A stretch of DNA of 64,000 nt, taken from contig JANXUK010000132.1 of the NCBI GenBank assembly GCA_025356275.1, positions 1 through 64,000 of the forward strand, given 5' to 3'. Below are positions 40,230 to 50,524 of this stretch, in pieces. Every line of letters starts with the position of its first letter. The first letter of the stretch is position 1. Origin of the DNA: Sphingomonadales bacterium (lineage in GTDB: Bacteria; Pseudomonadota; Alphaproteobacteria; Sphingomonadales; Sphingomonadaceae). Made by a program: the position numbers and the translations under genes. The notes under the pieces are model-generated. The model had not been told where the DNA came from, did no database searches, and saw nothing but the letters and a program-made list of their open reading frames with translations.

Positions 40230-41579
40230 ATGGCGCATGACATCCATATCATCGGCGGCGGCCTGGCCGGATGCGAGGCCGCGTGGCAACTGGCGCGGCG
40301 CGGCATCAGCGTCCGCCTGTCCGAGATGCGCGGCGGCACCCCCGGCGAACGCAGCGCCGCGCATCAGGGCGACGGGCTGGCCGAAATGGTCTGCTCCAAC
40401 AGCCTGCGTTCCGACGATGACACCGCCAATGCGGTCGGCCTGCTACACCATGAGATGCGGGAGCTGGATTCGCTGGTGATGGCGGCGGCGGATAGCGCGC
40501 GGGTCCCGGCGGGATCGGCGCTGGCAGTGGACCGCGATGTGTTCTCGCACCTGATCGAGAGCCGTTTGACCAGCCTGCCCTCGCTGACCGTGGTGCGCGA
40601 GCGGATCGATACTCTTCCCACCGCCGGCCTGACCATCATCGCCACCGGGCCGCTGACCGCAGAGGCCCTGACCAGCAGCATCGGCGCGGCGACCGGCGCC
40701 GATGCCCTCGCGTTTTTCGATGCCATCGCACCCATCGTCCACCATGACAGCGTCGATATGGACATCTGCTGGATGGCCTCGCGATGGGACAAGGGCGAGA
40801 CCAGGGATTACATCAATTGCCCGATGGACAAGGCGCAATATCTCGCCTTCCATCAGGGGCTGCTCGACGGCGAAAAGACCGCTTTCCGCGAATGGGAGAG
40901 CAGCACACCCTATTTCGACGGTTGCATGCCAATCGAGGTGATGGCCGAACGCGGCCTCGACACCTTGCGGTTTGGCCCGATGAAACCTGTAGGCCTCGAC
41001 GATCCGCGCACGGGGCGCTGGCCACATGCGGTGGTGCAGCTGCGTCAGGATAACAAGCTGGGCACGCTATGGAACATGGTCGGGTTTCAGACCAAGCTCA
41101 AGCATGCCGATCAGGTGCGATTGTTCCGCACGATACCGGGGCTGGCGGGGGCCGAATTTGCGCGGCTCGGCGGGCTGCATCGCAATACGTTCCTCAATTC
41201 GCCGACCTTGCTGGACCGGCAATTGCGTCTGAAATCTGCGCCGCATATCCGCTTTGCCGGGCAGATCACCGGCTGCGAGGGCTATGTCGAAAGCGCGGCC
41301 GTGGGGCTTATGGCCGGGCTGATGGCGGCGGGCGAGTTGGGTGGGCGGGCTTGGCAGGCGCCGCCGCGCACCACGGCGCTGGGCGCGTTGCTGGCGCATA
41401 TCACCGGCGATGCCGAGGCCGAGACCTATCAGCCGATGAACGTCAATTTCGGCCTGTTCCCCCCGGTCGGCCCGTTCACGGAAAGCGGGCGCAAGATGAA
41501 GAAGCCCGACCGCAAGCTGGCCTACACAACCCGCGCCAAGGCTGACCTAGGTGCCTGGCTCCCCCTCGTCGCCGTCTGA
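40230..41579 (+). CDS. trmFO: Methylenetetrahydrofolate-tRNA (uracil-5-)-methyltransferase TrmFO
   Basis: Folate/FAD-dependent formation of m5U54 in the tRNA T-loop. The 449-residue protein begins with the FAD-binding [19 protein letters not shown] and keeps [24 protein letters not shown], and the C-terminal NVNFGLFPP segment. The ATG at 40230 places the Rossmann motif at residue 7. The end overlaps the convergent EF-hand gene by 33 nt. Confidence 0.95.
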   Translation: MAHDIHIIGGGLAGCEAAWQLARRGISVRLSEMRGGTPGERSAAHQGDGLAEMVCSNSLRSDDDTANAVGLLHHEMRELDSLVMAAADSARVPAGSALAVDRDVFSHLIESRLTSLPSLTVVRERIDTLPTAGLTIIATGPLTAEALTSSIGAATGADALAFFDAIAPIVHHDSVDMDICWMASRWDKGETRDYINCPMDKAQYLAFHQGLLDGEKTAFREWESSTPYFDGCMPIEVMAERGLDTLRFGPMKPVGLDDPRTGRWPHAVVQLRQDNKLGTLWNMVGFQTKLKHADQVRLFRTIPGLAGAEFARLGGLHRNTFLNSPTLLDRQLRLKSAPHIRFAGQITGCEGYVESAAVGLMAGLMAAGELGGRAWQAPPRTTALGALLAHITGDAEAETYQPMNVNFGLFPPVGPFTESGRKMKKPDRKLAYTTRAKADLGAWLPLVAV

Positions 41580-42098
41580 GGCCAGGGCGCCCTTGGCGCG
41601 ATGATCGATTGCGGCATGGTCCGGCCCGCAGCCCGGTTTGCGCGGTTTCTTGGGGTGTGCGGCCTGATAAGCATCGAATTCGTCGCGGGTGATGATGCCA
41701 TCGCCGTTGCGGTCCATTTCGCCGAAGCGGTCCGAGGTCTTGACCGCCCATTCCTCAAAACTCAGCAGATTGTCGTGGTTGGTGTCCAACTTCTGGAAAG
41801 CCTTGACCCGCGTGGACAGCATCTCGTTGCGGCTGATCCGGCCATCGCGGTTCTTGTCATAACGGTTGAAGCGTTTTTGCTCGTCGCTCTGGACCGATTT
41901 GGCGGCCCCGGGCAGCGTAGCACCGCGCCCATGCGCATCGGCGGTGGGCAGGGTGATCGGCGCGTCATTGGCCGGGCCGGTCGCGGAGATATCGGGCGGC
42001 GGCACTCCGCGCGCCAGCTCGGCCCGGCCCTGCCACCAGAAAATCCCCGCCGAAACCAGCAACAGCGCCGCCAGCGCCCCGACCATGATCCGATTCAT
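41547..42098 (-). CDS. EF-hand calcium-binding protein, exported or membrane-anchored
   Basis: A 183-residue protein with a hydrophobic N-terminus ([19 protein letters not shown], signal or anchor) and EF-hand loops [24 protein letters not shown] and [12 protein letters not shown] at about residues 81-140. A Lys/Pro-rich stretch and an acidic tail follow. Such EF-hand proteins are frequent in sphingomonads; the target is unknown. Its last 33 nt overlap trmFO in the opposite strand. Confidence 0.82.
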   Translation of the reverse strand: MNRIMVGALAALLLVSAGIFWWQGRAELARGVPPPDISATGPANDAPITLPTADAHGRGATLPGAAKSVQSDEQKRFNRYDKNRDGRISRNEMLSTRVKAFQKLDTNHDNLLSFEEWAVKTSDRFGEMDRNGDGIITRDEFDAYQAAHPKKPRKPGCGPDHAAIDHRAKGALASDGDEGEPGT

Positions 42099-42147
42099 CG
42101 CGCCATTCCCTCCGTCTTGCGGGGAATGTAGCGCCTCGTAACTTTGC

Positions 42148-42750
42148 TTAGAAGCCGGTAATCCCCAGCCGCATCGCGGTGGCCAGCGCGGCGATGCCGT
42201 GGCGCGTGGGGTGCTGCGCGAGGCCGTGCAGGACGGTCAGCGGCCGCATGACGCCCGGCTGCCTTATGGTGCGCGCCAGCTCGGGGGCTTGACCAAAATC
42301 GGCAAGGCTCCAGTATTCGCCCATCTGCCGCGCCGAATCCGCCGCGCAGGCCGCGCCCAGATGGAGCGCCAGTGCCGCAAACGCATCCCCCCGCGCCGCC
42401 GCCAAAGCAGCCGCATCCTCGTTCATCAACAACGCTTCCCAGCCATCGACCAACGCGCCGAGCGCCTGATGCGCGCCCCGCCAAGCGGCCAATTGCGCCA
42501 GCAGCGGCTCACCCTTTGGCCACCGCGCCGCATCCTCCCCCAGACGGTCGCGCCACCATGCCAGCTTGATCTGCGCCAACAGCGGCTCATGCGCCGTCCG
42601 CACCACACCCCCAAGCCGCGTATCCAGCGCCAGCAGCGCCAGCCACGCCGCCCGCGCCCGCGCTGGCGCATAGGCCAGCGCCAGCCGCTGCACCGGGGGC
42701 AGCGCATCGACCAACATCGGATCGTAAGGCGTCACGCCTTGCGGGGACAC
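42148..42750 (-). CDS. Squalene/phytoene synthase-like protein lacking Asp-rich motifs
   Basis: A 200-residue helical protein. The segment [16 protein letters not shown] resembles the region around helix D of trans-isoprenyl synthases and the NDUFAF6 complex-I assembly factor. The DxxxD metal-binding motifs of true squalene or phytoene synthases are not visible, so catalysis is doubtful. It follows pdhB with a 19-nt overlap if the ATG at 42750 is used; the Met at 42717 is an alternative. Position in the pdhA-pdhB transcript suggests co-regulation with respiration. Confidence 0.65.
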   Translation of the reverse strand: MSPQGVTPYDPMLVDALPPVQRLALAYAPARARAAWLALLALDTRLGGVVRTAHEPLLAQIKLAWWRDRLGEDAARWPKGEPLLAQLAAWRGAHQALGALVDGWEALLMNEDAAALAAARGDAFAALALHLGAACAADSARQMGEYWSLADFGQAPELARTIRQPGVMRPLTVLHGLAQHPTRHGIAALATAMRLGITGF

Positions 42751-44096
42751 ACCTTGCGCACCGTCTCGGCAATCCGGGCGGCGTCGATCAACGCGATTTT
42801 CTCCAGATTGGCGGCATAGGGCAGCGGCACATCCTCGTTGCAGACGCGCAGCACCGGGGCATCGAGGTCATCGAACCCCTGCTCCATGCACAAAGCCACG
42901 ATCTCTGACGCGATCGAGCAGGTCGGCCAGCCTTCCTCGGCCACGACCATACGGTTGGTCTTGGCCAGGCTGGTCAGCACCGCCGCGCGGTCCAGCGGGC
43001 GCAACGTGCGCAAATCGATAACCTCGGCCTCTATGCCTTCCTCGGCCAGCACCTTCGCCGCCTCCAGCGCCATGCCGACGCCGATCGAATAGGTGACGAT
43101 GGTGACATCGCTGCCCTCGCGCATGATCCGCGCCTTGCCGATCGGGATGATGTGATCGTCCATCTCGGGCAGTTCGAAGCTGCGACCATAGACCAGCTCG
43201 TTTTCGAGGAATACCACCGGATCCTCCGAACGAATCGCCGATTTGAGCAGGCCTTTGGCATCCGACGCATCATAGGGCGCAATCACCACCAGCCCCGGCA
43301 CGGACGCATACCACGGCGCATAATTCTGGCTGTGCTGCGCGCCCACCCGCGTGGCGGCGCCGTTGGGGCCGCGAAACACCACAGGACAGCGCATCTGGCC
43401 GCCCGACATGTAATTGGTCTTGGCGGCGGAATTGATGATGTGATCAATCGCCTGCATCGCAAAGTTGAAGGTCATGAATTCAACGATGGGCCTGAGCCCG
43501 CCCATCGCCGCGCCAGTGCCGATGCCGGCAAAGCCATATTCGGTGATCGGCGTATCGATGACACGTTTGGGGCCGAATTCCTCTAGCAAGCCCTGCGTGA
43601 CCTTATAGGCGCCCTGATATTCGGCCACCTCCTCACCCATGACGAAGACGCGCGAATCGCGGCGCATTTCCTCGGCCATGGCGTCGCGCAAAGCCTCACG
43701 GACAGTGACGGTTTTCATGTTAGAGCCGGGGGCGGGTTTGGAGGCAGGAGCCGGCTTGGCTTCGGGCTTGACCTCAGTGGCGGGCGCTTTCCGGGGCGCG
43801 GGCGCAGATGCGGGCTTTGCCGGTCCCGACGCGGGGGCCGGCACCGAAACGCCCTCATCCCCGGTCAGCGTGGCGATCACGGTGCCCACCTTGACCCCCT
43901 CGGAGCCCTCGGCGATCAGGATCTTGCCAATAGTCCCTTCGTCCACCGCCTCGAATTCCATCGTCGCCTTATCTGTCTCGATCTCGGCCAGGATGTCGCC
44001 CGATTTGACCGCATCGCCCTCCTTGACGAGCCAGCGCGCCAGGGTGCCCTCCTCCATCGTGGGTGAGAGCGCGGGCATCTTTAGTTCCAGCGCCAT
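42732..44096 (-). CDS. pdhB: Pyruvate dehydrogenase E1 beta subunit with N-terminal lipoyl domain
   Basis: A 454-residue protein. Residues 1-~80 are a lipoyl domain with the modified Lys in [15 protein letters not shown]; an Ala/Pro/Lys linker to about 125 follows, then the E1-beta catalytic domain ([40 protein letters not shown]). The lipoyl fusion to E1-beta is an alphaproteobacterial trait and gives the complex lipoyl groups beyond those on E2. The start overlaps the pdhA stop by one base. Confidence 0.96.
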   Translation of the reverse strand: MALELKMPALSPTMEEGTLARWLVKEGDAVKSGDILAEIETDKATMEFEAVDEGTIGKILIAEGSEGVKVGTVIATLTGDEGVSVPAPASGPAKPASAPAPRKAPATEVKPEAKPAPASKPAPGSNMKTVTVREALRDAMAEEMRRDSRVFVMGEEVAEYQGAYKVTQGLLEEFGPKRVIDTPITEYGFAGIGTGAAMGGLRPIVEFMTFNFAMQAIDHIINSAAKTNYMSGGQMRCPVVFRGPNGAATRVGAQHSQNYAPWYASVPGLVVIAPYDASDAKGLLKSAIRSEDPVVFLENELVYGRSFELPEMDDHIIPIGKARIMREGSDVTIVTYSIGVGMALEAAKVLAEEGIEAEVIDLRTLRPLDRAAVLTSLAKTNRMVVAEEGWPTCSIASEIVALCMEQGFDDLDAPVLRVCNEDVPLPYAANLEKIALIDAARIAETVRKVCPRKA

Positions 44097-45169
44097 CAGT
44101 AGCTCTCCACCAGCACGTCGGTATACAATTCCGGCGGCGCCGGTTCGGGCGAGTTCTCGGCGAAATCGGCGGCGGCGGAGACGGTTGCGCGGATGCGCTT
44201 GTCGATGTCTTTCAACGCATCCTCGCTCATCCCGCGCTTCATCAGCTCGTCGCGCGCATGGTCGATGGGGTCATGCTTGTCGCGCATTTCCTGAACCTCC
44301 TCGCGGCTGCGGTACTTCGCCGGGTCGGACATCGAATGCCCGCGATAGCGATAAGTGTTGAGCTCCAGCAGCACCGGGCCATTGCCGGCGCGCACATATT
44401 CCACCGCGACATTGGCGGCGGCGCGCACTTCCAGCACGTCCATGCCGTTGACCGGCATCCCCGGTATGCGAAACGCCGCGCCGCGCCGATAGAAATGCGT
44501 CTCCGCCGAGGAGCGCTTGACCGCAGTGCCCATCGCATAACCATTGTTCTCGATCACGAAGATGATCGGCAGCTTCCACAGCGCGGCCATGTTGAAGCTT
44601 TCATACACCTGACCCTGATTGGCGGCGCCATCGCCGAAATAGGCCATGCACAGGCCGCCATCCTCGCGATAGCGATGCGCAAAGGCCAGCCCCGCGCCCA
44701 GCGAAACCTGCGCGCCGACAATGCCGTGCCCGCCGTAGAATTTGTGCTCGATGCTGAACATATGCATCGAGCCGCCCTTGCCCTGGCTGATCCCGGCGGC
44801 GCGGCCCGTAAGCTCGGCCATGATGACCTTGGGATCGATGCCATAGGCCAGCATATGGCCGTGATCGCGATAGCCCGTGATTACGCTGTCGCGCGCGCCA
44901 TCCAGCGCCGATTGCAGGCCGACCGCCACCGCCTCCTGCCCGATATACAGGTGGCAAAACCCACCGATCAGGCCGAGCCCGTACAATTGCCCGGCACGTT
45001 CCTCGAAGCGACGGATCAGCAGCATCTGCTCATAGAATTTCAGCAATTCCTCATCGCTGGCGGCATAGCGCGGCTGGGCTGAGTGGGCGATTTGCAGCGC
45101 GTCCATCGGGGGGTCATCCGCGACGGGCGTCTGGATGACGGAGGTGGTGGATTTGCCGGAATTGGCCAA
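44096..45169 (-). CDS. pdhA: Pyruvate dehydrogenase E1 alpha subunit
   Basis: A thiamine-diphosphate-binding subunit of 357 residues. The TPP motif runs [20 protein letters not shown] to ENNGYAMGT, and the phospho-loop-like [11 protein letters not shown] is present. With E1-beta it decarboxylates pyruvate and reductively acetylates lipoyl groups. The 170-bp upstream to repeat copy C holds the probable promoter; no other gene is there. Confidence 0.96.
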   Translation of the reverse strand: MANSGKSTTSVIQTPVADDPPMDALQIAHSAQPRYAASDEELLKFYEQMLLIRRFEERAGQLYGLGLIGGFCHLYIGQEAVAVGLQSALDGARDSVITGYRDHGHMLAYGIDPKVIMAELTGRAAGISQGKGGSMHMFSIEHKFYGGHGIVGAQVSLGAGLAFAHRYREDGGLCMAYFGDGAANQGQVYESFNMAALWKLPIIFVIENNGYAMGTAVKRSSAETHFYRRGAAFRIPGMPVNGMDVLEVRAAANVAVEYVRAGNGPVLLELNTYRYRGHSMSDPAKYRSREEVQEMRDKHDPIDHARDELMKRGMSEDALKDIDKRIRATVSAAADFAENSPEPAPPELYTDVLVESY

Positions 45170-45338
45170 GCGGAATTCCCCGTAAAGAGCGGCGATGAAC
45201 CCTCGCTATAGGGCGATGTTCGCGCGGCGGAAACAGGGGAATACGAATCTTGGGGCGGTATGGTGCTATTTATAGCGGGCGCCGCTTACGATCATCTCCG
45301 AACGGGGGGTAAGCACCCTCAAACACCCCATAAACGGC

Positions 45339-45508
45339 CTAGTGGTTCGTTTCCGACATTTGCATCCCTTTCGGCAAGGGCAGAGGCAAATGTCGGAAAA
45401 CATAAGAACCACTAGATACTATATTGTTTCTAGTGGATTTTATGATTTTGACATTCGAAAGCATCCTTTGCCGCAAGCGGGACTCGAATGTCAAAATCAA
45501 TCCACTAG
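45339..45508. repeat. Double-hairpin CTAGTGG repeat, copy C
   Basis: Palindromes at 45339-45415 and 45430-45508 with a 14-bp linker. The architecture matches copies A and B, but much of the sequence differs. The first hairpin has outer GTTC/GAAC and inner TTTCCGACATTTGC with its complement; the second has GATTTTGACATTCGA with its complement. Bulges again face the linker. The loop of the first contains CCCTTTCGGCAAGGG, a further small hairpin. The right-hand CTAG (45505-45508) contains the ftsB stop codon. It lies between ftsB and pdhA. Confidence 0.9.
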
Positions 45509-45822
45509 TGCTGCGGCAGCATCAGCACCATTTCATCGGACCGCACGACGTTGAGATTGCTGCGGAGCAATTGCCCGGTAAGGTCGGCATCGGCGTGGCG
45601 CGGATCGAGCAGGCTGACCTGATTGCGCAGCCGGTCGCGCTGCGCGGTGAGGGTCTGAATCTCCAGCTGACGCTGGGCCAGCCGATGGTGATTCTCCTGC
45701 CAGGCGAGCAACCCGCTGGGCCCCGCGACCGCCACGGCGGCCATCACCATCAGGCAACAGAGCGCGGCGCCTTGCACAAAACCCTCGCGCGCCATTTTGG
45801 GAATATGTCTGCTGTTGCGCAT
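45505..45822 (-). CDS. ftsB: FtsB/DivIC-like septum formation protein
   Basis: A bitopic division protein that works with FtsL and FtsQ. The 105-residue frame has a membrane segment (about 18-41) followed by a coiled coil, LAQRQLEIQTLTAQRDRLRNQ, and a short C-terminal region with LLDPRHADADL. An internal ATG at 45795 could be the real start (96 residues); neither has a good ribosome-binding site. The terminal TAG is part of repeat copy C. Upstream of pdhA is the usual place for ftsB in alphaproteobacteria. Confidence 0.85.
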   Translation of the reverse strand: MRNSRHIPKMAREGFVQGAALCCLMVMAAVAVAGPSGLLAWQENHHRLAQRQLEIQTLTAQRDRLRNQVSLLDPRHADADLTGQLLRSNLNVVRSDEMVLMLPQH

Positions 45823-45900
45823 GGTGCACAGGAATCACAAAAACCGTGGCGCTTCAAGCAAATAATCGCGGCTTTGCGTTGAGCCGATGGTTTTGTGCCG

Positions 45901-46272
45901 CTATTGCTGGGCCTGCGCCTGTTGCAGCCGCGCGATCAGCGGCGCCCCGCCCGTTGCGCATCCGCAACACAAAGGCATGGCGATGGGCATAGGCGGTGCC
46001 GTCGACAAGCGTCCTTGCACACACGCCCTGGCAAAGATGCGAGCATTTCGCGCCGCCACCCGATCAACGGTGAAGCCCAGCGGCCCGGCGACAATCGCTG
46101 CCCGCGACCGGACGAAGCCCTGATACGCGCGCTTGTCGATCACGCCGTGGGTGGTGGTCCAGGCGGTCATATCCGGCGTCAGCAGCCGGTCGGGCAGATC
46201 GCCGGCGGCGAATGCGGCGAAGAAATCGTGGACGACACGGCAGGCATCGTGGGCCTGGTCATCATCTGTCAT
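45901..46272 (-). CDS. NTF2/SnoaL-like protein, apparently with two compensating frameshifts
   Basis: From the ATG at 46272 the frame gives an NTF2-like N-terminus (FFAAFAAGDLPDRLLTPDMTAW, then DKRAYQGFVRSRAAIV). After about residue 85 the family pattern continues in a different frame, reading TLVDGTAYAHRHAFVLRMRNG, while the original frame becomes Cys/Pro-rich; it returns to a plausible C-terminus (APLIARLQQAQAQQ). That suggests one indel near 46035 and a compensating one near 45950. It may be a sequencing error, a pseudogene or a natural double shift. No substrate can be named. Confidence 0.6.
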   Translation of the reverse strand: MTDDDQAHDACRVVHDFFAAFAAGDLPDRLLTPDMTAWTTTHGVIDKRAYQGFVRSRAAIVAGPLGFTVDRVAARNARIFARACVQGRLSTAPPMPIAMPLCCGCATGGAPLIARLQQAQAQQ

Positions 46273-46434
46273 TGCGCGGTCCACCCCCGACCTCACCACG
46301 ATTTTTCGGCAACCGCCGCGCTGGGAAGCGCGCATTCGCGGTTTTGGCGCGTTTAGCGGATGGCAGCGCTAACGCGACGGCAACCTCTATAGCGTAGCGG
46401 TACTTATCATCCACCCGAACCAGCAGGGAATCTT

Positions 46435-46761
46435 TTGCCTCAGCCCGCCGCCCTGACTCGCGATGCCGAACCGGCCCGCCGAGCCGCACGCCGCATCGAT
46501 GTCGCGATGTATTGCGAAGTGCGCCAGGGCATGCGGCCATGGGCGCGGCTGCGGGTCGATGACCTATCGGCGCAGGGCTTCCGGCTGCACCGTCTGGCCG
46601 AGCCGGTGCCGTATCAGCCGGTGCGGATCCGTATTCCGGGGCTGCACATCTTGTCGGCGTGCATTTGCTGGCAACGCGGCAAGATCAGCGGCTGTGCGTT
46701 CACCGCGCCGCTGCATGAGGCGGTGCTGGCGCATATCGTGGCCGCCTTGAACGGGGTTTAA
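46435..46761 (+). CDS. PilZ-like domain protein
   Basis: A 108-residue protein with RRAARRIDVAMYCEVRQG, then LRVDDLSAQGFRLHR, which matches the PilZ pattern RxxxR...DxSxxG for cyclic-di-GMP binding. The best start is a TTG at 46435, with AGGGA 9 nt upstream. It lies divergent from the NTF2-like gene and convergent with lpdA. A c-di-GMP effector role is likely by family; no output is known. Confidence 0.7.
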   Translation: MPQPAALTRDAEPARRAARRIDVAMYCEVRQGMRPWARLRVDDLSAQGFRLHRLAEPVPYQPVRIRIPGLHILSACICWQRGKISGCAFTAPLHEAVLAHIVAALNGV

Positions 46762-46788
46762 ACCCTGCCTGTGCCGCAAGGCGATCAA

Positions 46789-48204
46789 TCACATGTGAAT
46801 CGCGCGCCCGTATGCCGAGAGTACCGATTCATGCATCATCTCGGACAGCGTTGGATGCGCGAACACCGTTTGCATCAACTCGGCCTCGGTGGTTTCCAGC
46901 GTGCGGCCCACGACATAGCCCTGGATCAGCTCGGTCACCTCGGCGCCGATCATATGCGCGCCCAGCAATTCCCCGGTGGCAGCATCGAACACCGTCTTGA
47001 TAAAGCCCTCCGCCTCGCCCAGCGCGATGGCCTTGCCATTGCCGATAAACGGGAAGTTGCCGACCTTGAGCGTGTAACCCGCCTCCTTGGCCTTGGCCTC
47101 GGTCATGCCGACGCTGGCGATCTGGGGGTGGCAATAGGTGCAGCCGGGGATGTTGGACCGGTCGAGGGCATGCGGGTGGACATCTTTGTTGCCCAGTTCC
47201 TGCGCGATAGCTTCTGATGCGGTGACGCCCTCATGGCTGGCCTTATGCGCCAACCACGGCCCGTCGATGCAATCGCCGATCGCCCAGATGCCGGGGATAT
47301 TGGTACGGCCATAAGGGTCGGCCGCGATATGGCCGCGCTTGTCGGGCGCGATGCCCAGCGTCTCCAGCCCGATGCTCTCGACATTTGGCACGATGCCGAT
47401 GGCGACGATGGCATGGGTGAACTCTGTGTCGGTGGTCTGGCCGTCCTTGGCCTTGAGCGTGGCCCTGACGCCATCTGCGCCCGGCGTGATCTCGACACTG
47501 GTTGAGGTATGAATCTTAATTCCTTGCTTTTTCAGCGCCTTTTCCAGAAACGCAGAAACTTCGGCATCCTCGACCGGGACGATGCGGTCCAGCATCTCGA
47601 CCACGGTAACATCGGCACCCATGTCGTTGTAGAAGCTGGCAAACTCGATCCCGATCGCGCCCGAGCCGATGACCAACAGCTTGCCCGGCATCTCGCTCGG
47701 GGTCATTGCGTGGCGATAGGTCCACACGCGCTTGCCGTCAGACTGCACGTTCGGCAATTCGCGGGCGCGGGCGCCGGTGGCGATGATGATGTGCTTGGCC
47801 GAGAGTTCCGTAACCTTGCCATCCGCCGCCGTGACGCTGAGCTTGCCGGGCGCGGTCAACGCGCCGTTGCCCATATGCACCGCGATCTTGTTCTTTTTCA
47901 TCAGATGCGTGACGCCCTGATTGAGCTGTTTTGCCACCCCGCGCGACCGTTTGACCACCGCGCCCAGGTCGGCGCGCACATTGTCCGCCGCCAGCCCGTA
48001 GGCCGCCGCATTGCGCATCTGGTGCAGCACCTCGGCTGAGCGGAGCAGCGCCTTGGTCGGGATGCAGCCCCAGTTGAGGCAGATGCCGCCCAGATTCTCG
48101 CGCTCGACGATTCCGACCTTCAGGCCCAGCTGCGCCGCTCGGATCGCCGCGACATAGCCGCCGGGGCCGGAACCGAGTACGATGACGTCATATTGGTCGG
48201 CCAC
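46789..48204 (-). CDS. lpdA: Dihydrolipoyl dehydrogenase (E3)
   Basis: A 471-residue FAD enzyme that reoxidises dihydrolipoamide in PDH and related complexes. GSGPGGYVAAIRAAQ binds FAD, GGICLNWGCIPTKALL holds the redox disulfide, and HAHPTLSE-like FAHPTLSEMMHE carries the active-site His-Glu pair. It is the last gene of the pdhC-thioesterase-lpdA group; the thioesterase stop adjoins the start. Confidence 0.96.
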   Translation of the reverse strand: MADQYDVIVLGSGPGGYVAAIRAAQLGLKVGIVERENLGGICLNWGCIPTKALLRSAEVLHQMRNAAAYGLAADNVRADLGAVVKRSRGVAKQLNQGVTHLMKKNKIAVHMGNGALTAPGKLSVTAADGKVTELSAKHIIIATGARARELPNVQSDGKRVWTYRHAMTPSEMPGKLLVIGSGAIGIEFASFYNDMGADVTVVEMLDRIVPVEDAEVSAFLEKALKKQGIKIHTSTSVEITPGADGVRATLKAKDGQTTDTEFTHAIVAIGIVPNVESIGLETLGIAPDKRGHIAADPYGRTNIPGIWAIGDCIDGPWLAHKASHEGVTASEAIAQELGNKDVHPHALDRSNIPGCTYCHPQIASVGMTEAKAKEAGYTLKVGNFPFIGNGKAIALGEAEGFIKTVFDAATGELLGAHMIGAEVTELIQGYVVGRTLETTEAELMQTVFAHPTLSEMMHESVLSAYGRAIHM

Positions 48205-48588
48205 TTAATTCTCCTCGCCCAGCGCGCGCGGGCGCCCGGTATCATCAATGGCGACAAAGGTGAACACGGCGGCGGTCACCTTCACTGCCTCATCCTCGAA
48301 ACGGTCGCGGCGCCATGCCTCGATCGCGATGGTCATCGAAGTGCGGCCGGTCTTGGTCAGCCTGCCATAGACCGATACCTCATCGCCGATTTCGACCGGG
48401 CGCAGGAATTGCATCCCGTCCATCGCCACCGTCGCCACCCGCCCCCGCGCACGCTGTGCGGCAACGAGGCCAGCGCCCATGTCCATCAAGCTCATCAACC
48501 AGCCGCCGAAGATATCGCCATTGGCATTGGCGTCGGCGGGCATAGCGGTGACGCGGATGACGGGTTCGGAGGCGGGGCGCAGGCTCAT
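48205..48588 (-). CDS. YciA-like acyl-CoA thioesterase
   Basis: A hotdog-fold thioesterase of 127 residues from the ATG at 48588. The motif NANGDIFGGWLMSLMDMGAG holds the catalytic Asp, and FLRPVEIGDEVSVYG follows. It hydrolyses short or medium acyl-CoAs, and its place between pdhC and lpdA suggests control of acetyl-CoA or CoA levels. A GTG two codons upstream is also possible. Confidence 0.88.
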   Translation of the reverse strand: MSLRPASEPVIRVTAMPADANANGDIFGGWLMSLMDMGAGLVAAQRARGRVATVAMDGMQFLRPVEIGDEVSVYGRLTKTGRTSMTIAIEAWRRDRFEDEAVKVTAAVFTFVAIDDTGRPRALGEEN

Positions 48589-48599
48589 GCCCACACTGC

Positions 48600-49901
48600 T
48601 CAGGCCACCAGCCCCAGCGGCATCTCCACCAGCTCCCGGAATGCCGCCATCAGCCGGGCACCATCGGCGCCGTCGATCGCGCGGTGGTCGAAACTGCCCG
48701 TCACGCACATCGCGGTGGCCACGCCCAGCGCGCCGTCGCCCATCACCCAGGGCCGCTTTTCACCCGCACCGATGGCCATGATCATGCCCTGAGGCGGGTT
48801 GATCACCGCCTCGAACTGCTTGATCCCCATCATCCCCATGTTGCTGAGGCTGGCGGTGCCGCCCTGATATTCGCTGGGCAGGAGCTTGCCTTCCTTGGCG
48901 CGGCCCGCGAGGCCTGCCATATCCTTGGCGATCTGCGCCACACCCTTGGCCGACGCGTCGGTGATGATCGGGGTGATCAGCCCGCCCGGAATGCTGACCG
49001 CGACCGAGATATCAGCCCGCGCATATTGCCGCATCGTGTCGCCCGCGAACGCCACATTGCACGCCGGCACCTGCATCAACGCAGCGCCCAGCGCCTTGAT
49101 CAGCATGTCATTGACCGACACCTTGACGCCCCGGCTGGCCAGCGCCGCGTTCAACTCGCCGCGCAGGGCCAGCAACGCGTCGAGCCGCACGTCGACGGTG
49201 AGGTAGATATGCGGCACCGTCTGCTTCGATTCGGTCAGGCGCCGCGCGATGGTCTTACGCATGCTGGAGAGCTTGACGTCCTCGAACGGGATGCCGAAAT
49301 CGGGGATCGCGGCGGCGGGGGCCGGCGCGGCGGGTTTCGCTGGCGTAGGCGCAGCGGCAGCAGGCGCCGGCTTGGCCTCGGCCTGCGGTGCGGGTGTGGC
49401 GGCGGCGGTTGCAGGCTCGAACCCCTCGACATCGGCGCGCACGATCCGCCCGCCCGGCCCGGAGCCGGTGATGGTCGCCAGGTCGATGCCCCGTTCCGCC
49501 GCGATGCGCTTGGCCAGCGGCGATGCGATCACTCGGTCGCCCGCGTCAGGTGCAGAGGCAGGCACGGTGGACACCGGCGCGGCCGGAGCAACCTCAGCCT
49601 TCGGAGCAGCCGCAACCTTCGGCGCAGCCTCAACCTGCGCAGCCGGCGCGGGCGCTTCGTCCTCACCCGCCAGCGTCGCGATCACCGTGCCCACCTTCAC
49701 ATCGTCCGAACCCTCGGCAATGTCGATGGAGGCGATCACGCCCTCATCCACCGCCTCGAATTCCATGGTCGCCTTGTCGGTCTCGATCTCGGCCATGATA
49801 TCGCCCGAGGACACCTTATCGCCCACCTTGACCAACCATTTGGCAAGCTTGCCCTGCTCCATGGTGGGCGACAGGGCGGGCATCTTGATAGCGATCGGCA
49901 T
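48600..49901 (-). CDS. pdhC: Pyruvate dehydrogenase E2, dihydrolipoamide acetyltransferase
   Basis: A 433-residue core subunit. The N-terminal lipoyl domain has [15 protein letters not shown] (Lys near 43), then an Ala/Pro linker, a peripheral-subunit-binding domain ([18 protein letters not shown]), a second Ala/Pro linker, and a catalytic domain ending with [13 protein letters not shown]. The ATG at 49901 sits at the start of the lipoyl fold. It heads the pdhC-thioesterase-lpdA group, which is separate from pdhA-pdhB. Confidence 0.96.
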   Translation of the reverse strand: MPIAIKMPALSPTMEQGKLAKWLVKVGDKVSSGDIMAEIETDKATMEFEAVDEGVIASIDIAEGSDDVKVGTVIATLAGEDEAPAPAAQVEAAPKVAAAPKAEVAPAAPVSTVPASAPDAGDRVIASPLAKRIAAERGIDLATITGSGPGGRIVRADVEGFEPATAAATPAPQAEAKPAPAAAAPTPAKPAAPAPAAAIPDFGIPFEDVKLSSMRKTIARRLTESKQTVPHIYLTVDVRLDALLALRGELNAALASRGVKVSVNDMLIKALGAALMQVPACNVAFAGDTMRQYARADISVAVSIPGGLITPIITDASAKGVAQIAKDMAGLAGRAKEGKLLPSEYQGGTASLSNMGMMGIKQFEAVINPPQGMIMAIGAGEKRPWVMGDGALGVATAMCVTGSFDHRAIDGADGARLMAAFRELVEMPLGLVA

Positions 49902-50029
49902 GGGCGGTGTCTTTTCCTGGGTCCGGTTACGGGATGCTGCCCGATTTGGCGAAAATGCGACGCCGGGGCAAGGCACCTTGCGCGAAATACCTTTGTGGCG
50001 CTAGCATCGATCGAGGGGGAGACGCTACG

Positions 50030-50485
50030 ATGCGGGTCTATCTGGTGATCATGGACGAAACCGAGGAGGCCGGGGTGGCGCTGCGCTTTGCCAGCCGCCG
50101 TGCCGCCAAGACGCAGGGCAGCGTGCACCTGCTGGCATTGGTACCGCGTCAGCCGTTCATCGCGTTCGGCGGCGTACAGGCCACGATCGAGGCGGAGGCC
50201 CATACCCGCGCCGAAACAATGATCGCCAGCGCGGCGGGCAATCTTATGTCCGAGGGCGGCGCGATGCCGCAAATCTCGGTGCGCCAGGGCGAAGGCGTGG
50301 CGGTGGTGCGGCAGTACCTGACTGAACATCCCGAGATTGCCGCGCTGGTGCTGGGTGCGGCGCGCGATGGCGGACCGGGGCCGCTGGTGACGCATTTCGC
50401 CGGCGCCGGCGCGGGGCAATTGCCGTGCCCGCTGTTCGTGGTGCCGGGTTCGCTCAGCGATGATGATCTGGAGCGGCTGAGCTAG
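50030..50485 (+). CDS. Universal stress protein family
   Basis: A 151-residue UspA-type protein: MRVYLVIMDETEEAGVALRFA at the N-terminus and LVLGAARDGGPGPLV near the C-terminus, which is close to the ATP-binding GxxGxxG pattern but lacks the full signature. GGGGGAG lies before the ATG. Divergent from pdhC. Probably a stress or starvation-responsive protein by family. Confidence 0.8.
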   Translation: MRVYLVIMDETEEAGVALRFASRRAAKTQGSVHLLALVPRQPFIAFGGVQATIEAEAHTRAETMIASAAGNLMSEGGAMPQISVRQGEGVAVVRQYLTEHPEIAALVLGAARDGGPGPLVTHFAGAGAGQLPCPLFVVPGSLSDDDLERLS

Positions 50486-50524
50486 GGTATATTGCGGTCG
50501 CTGCGTATCGCAATACACCCCGGC

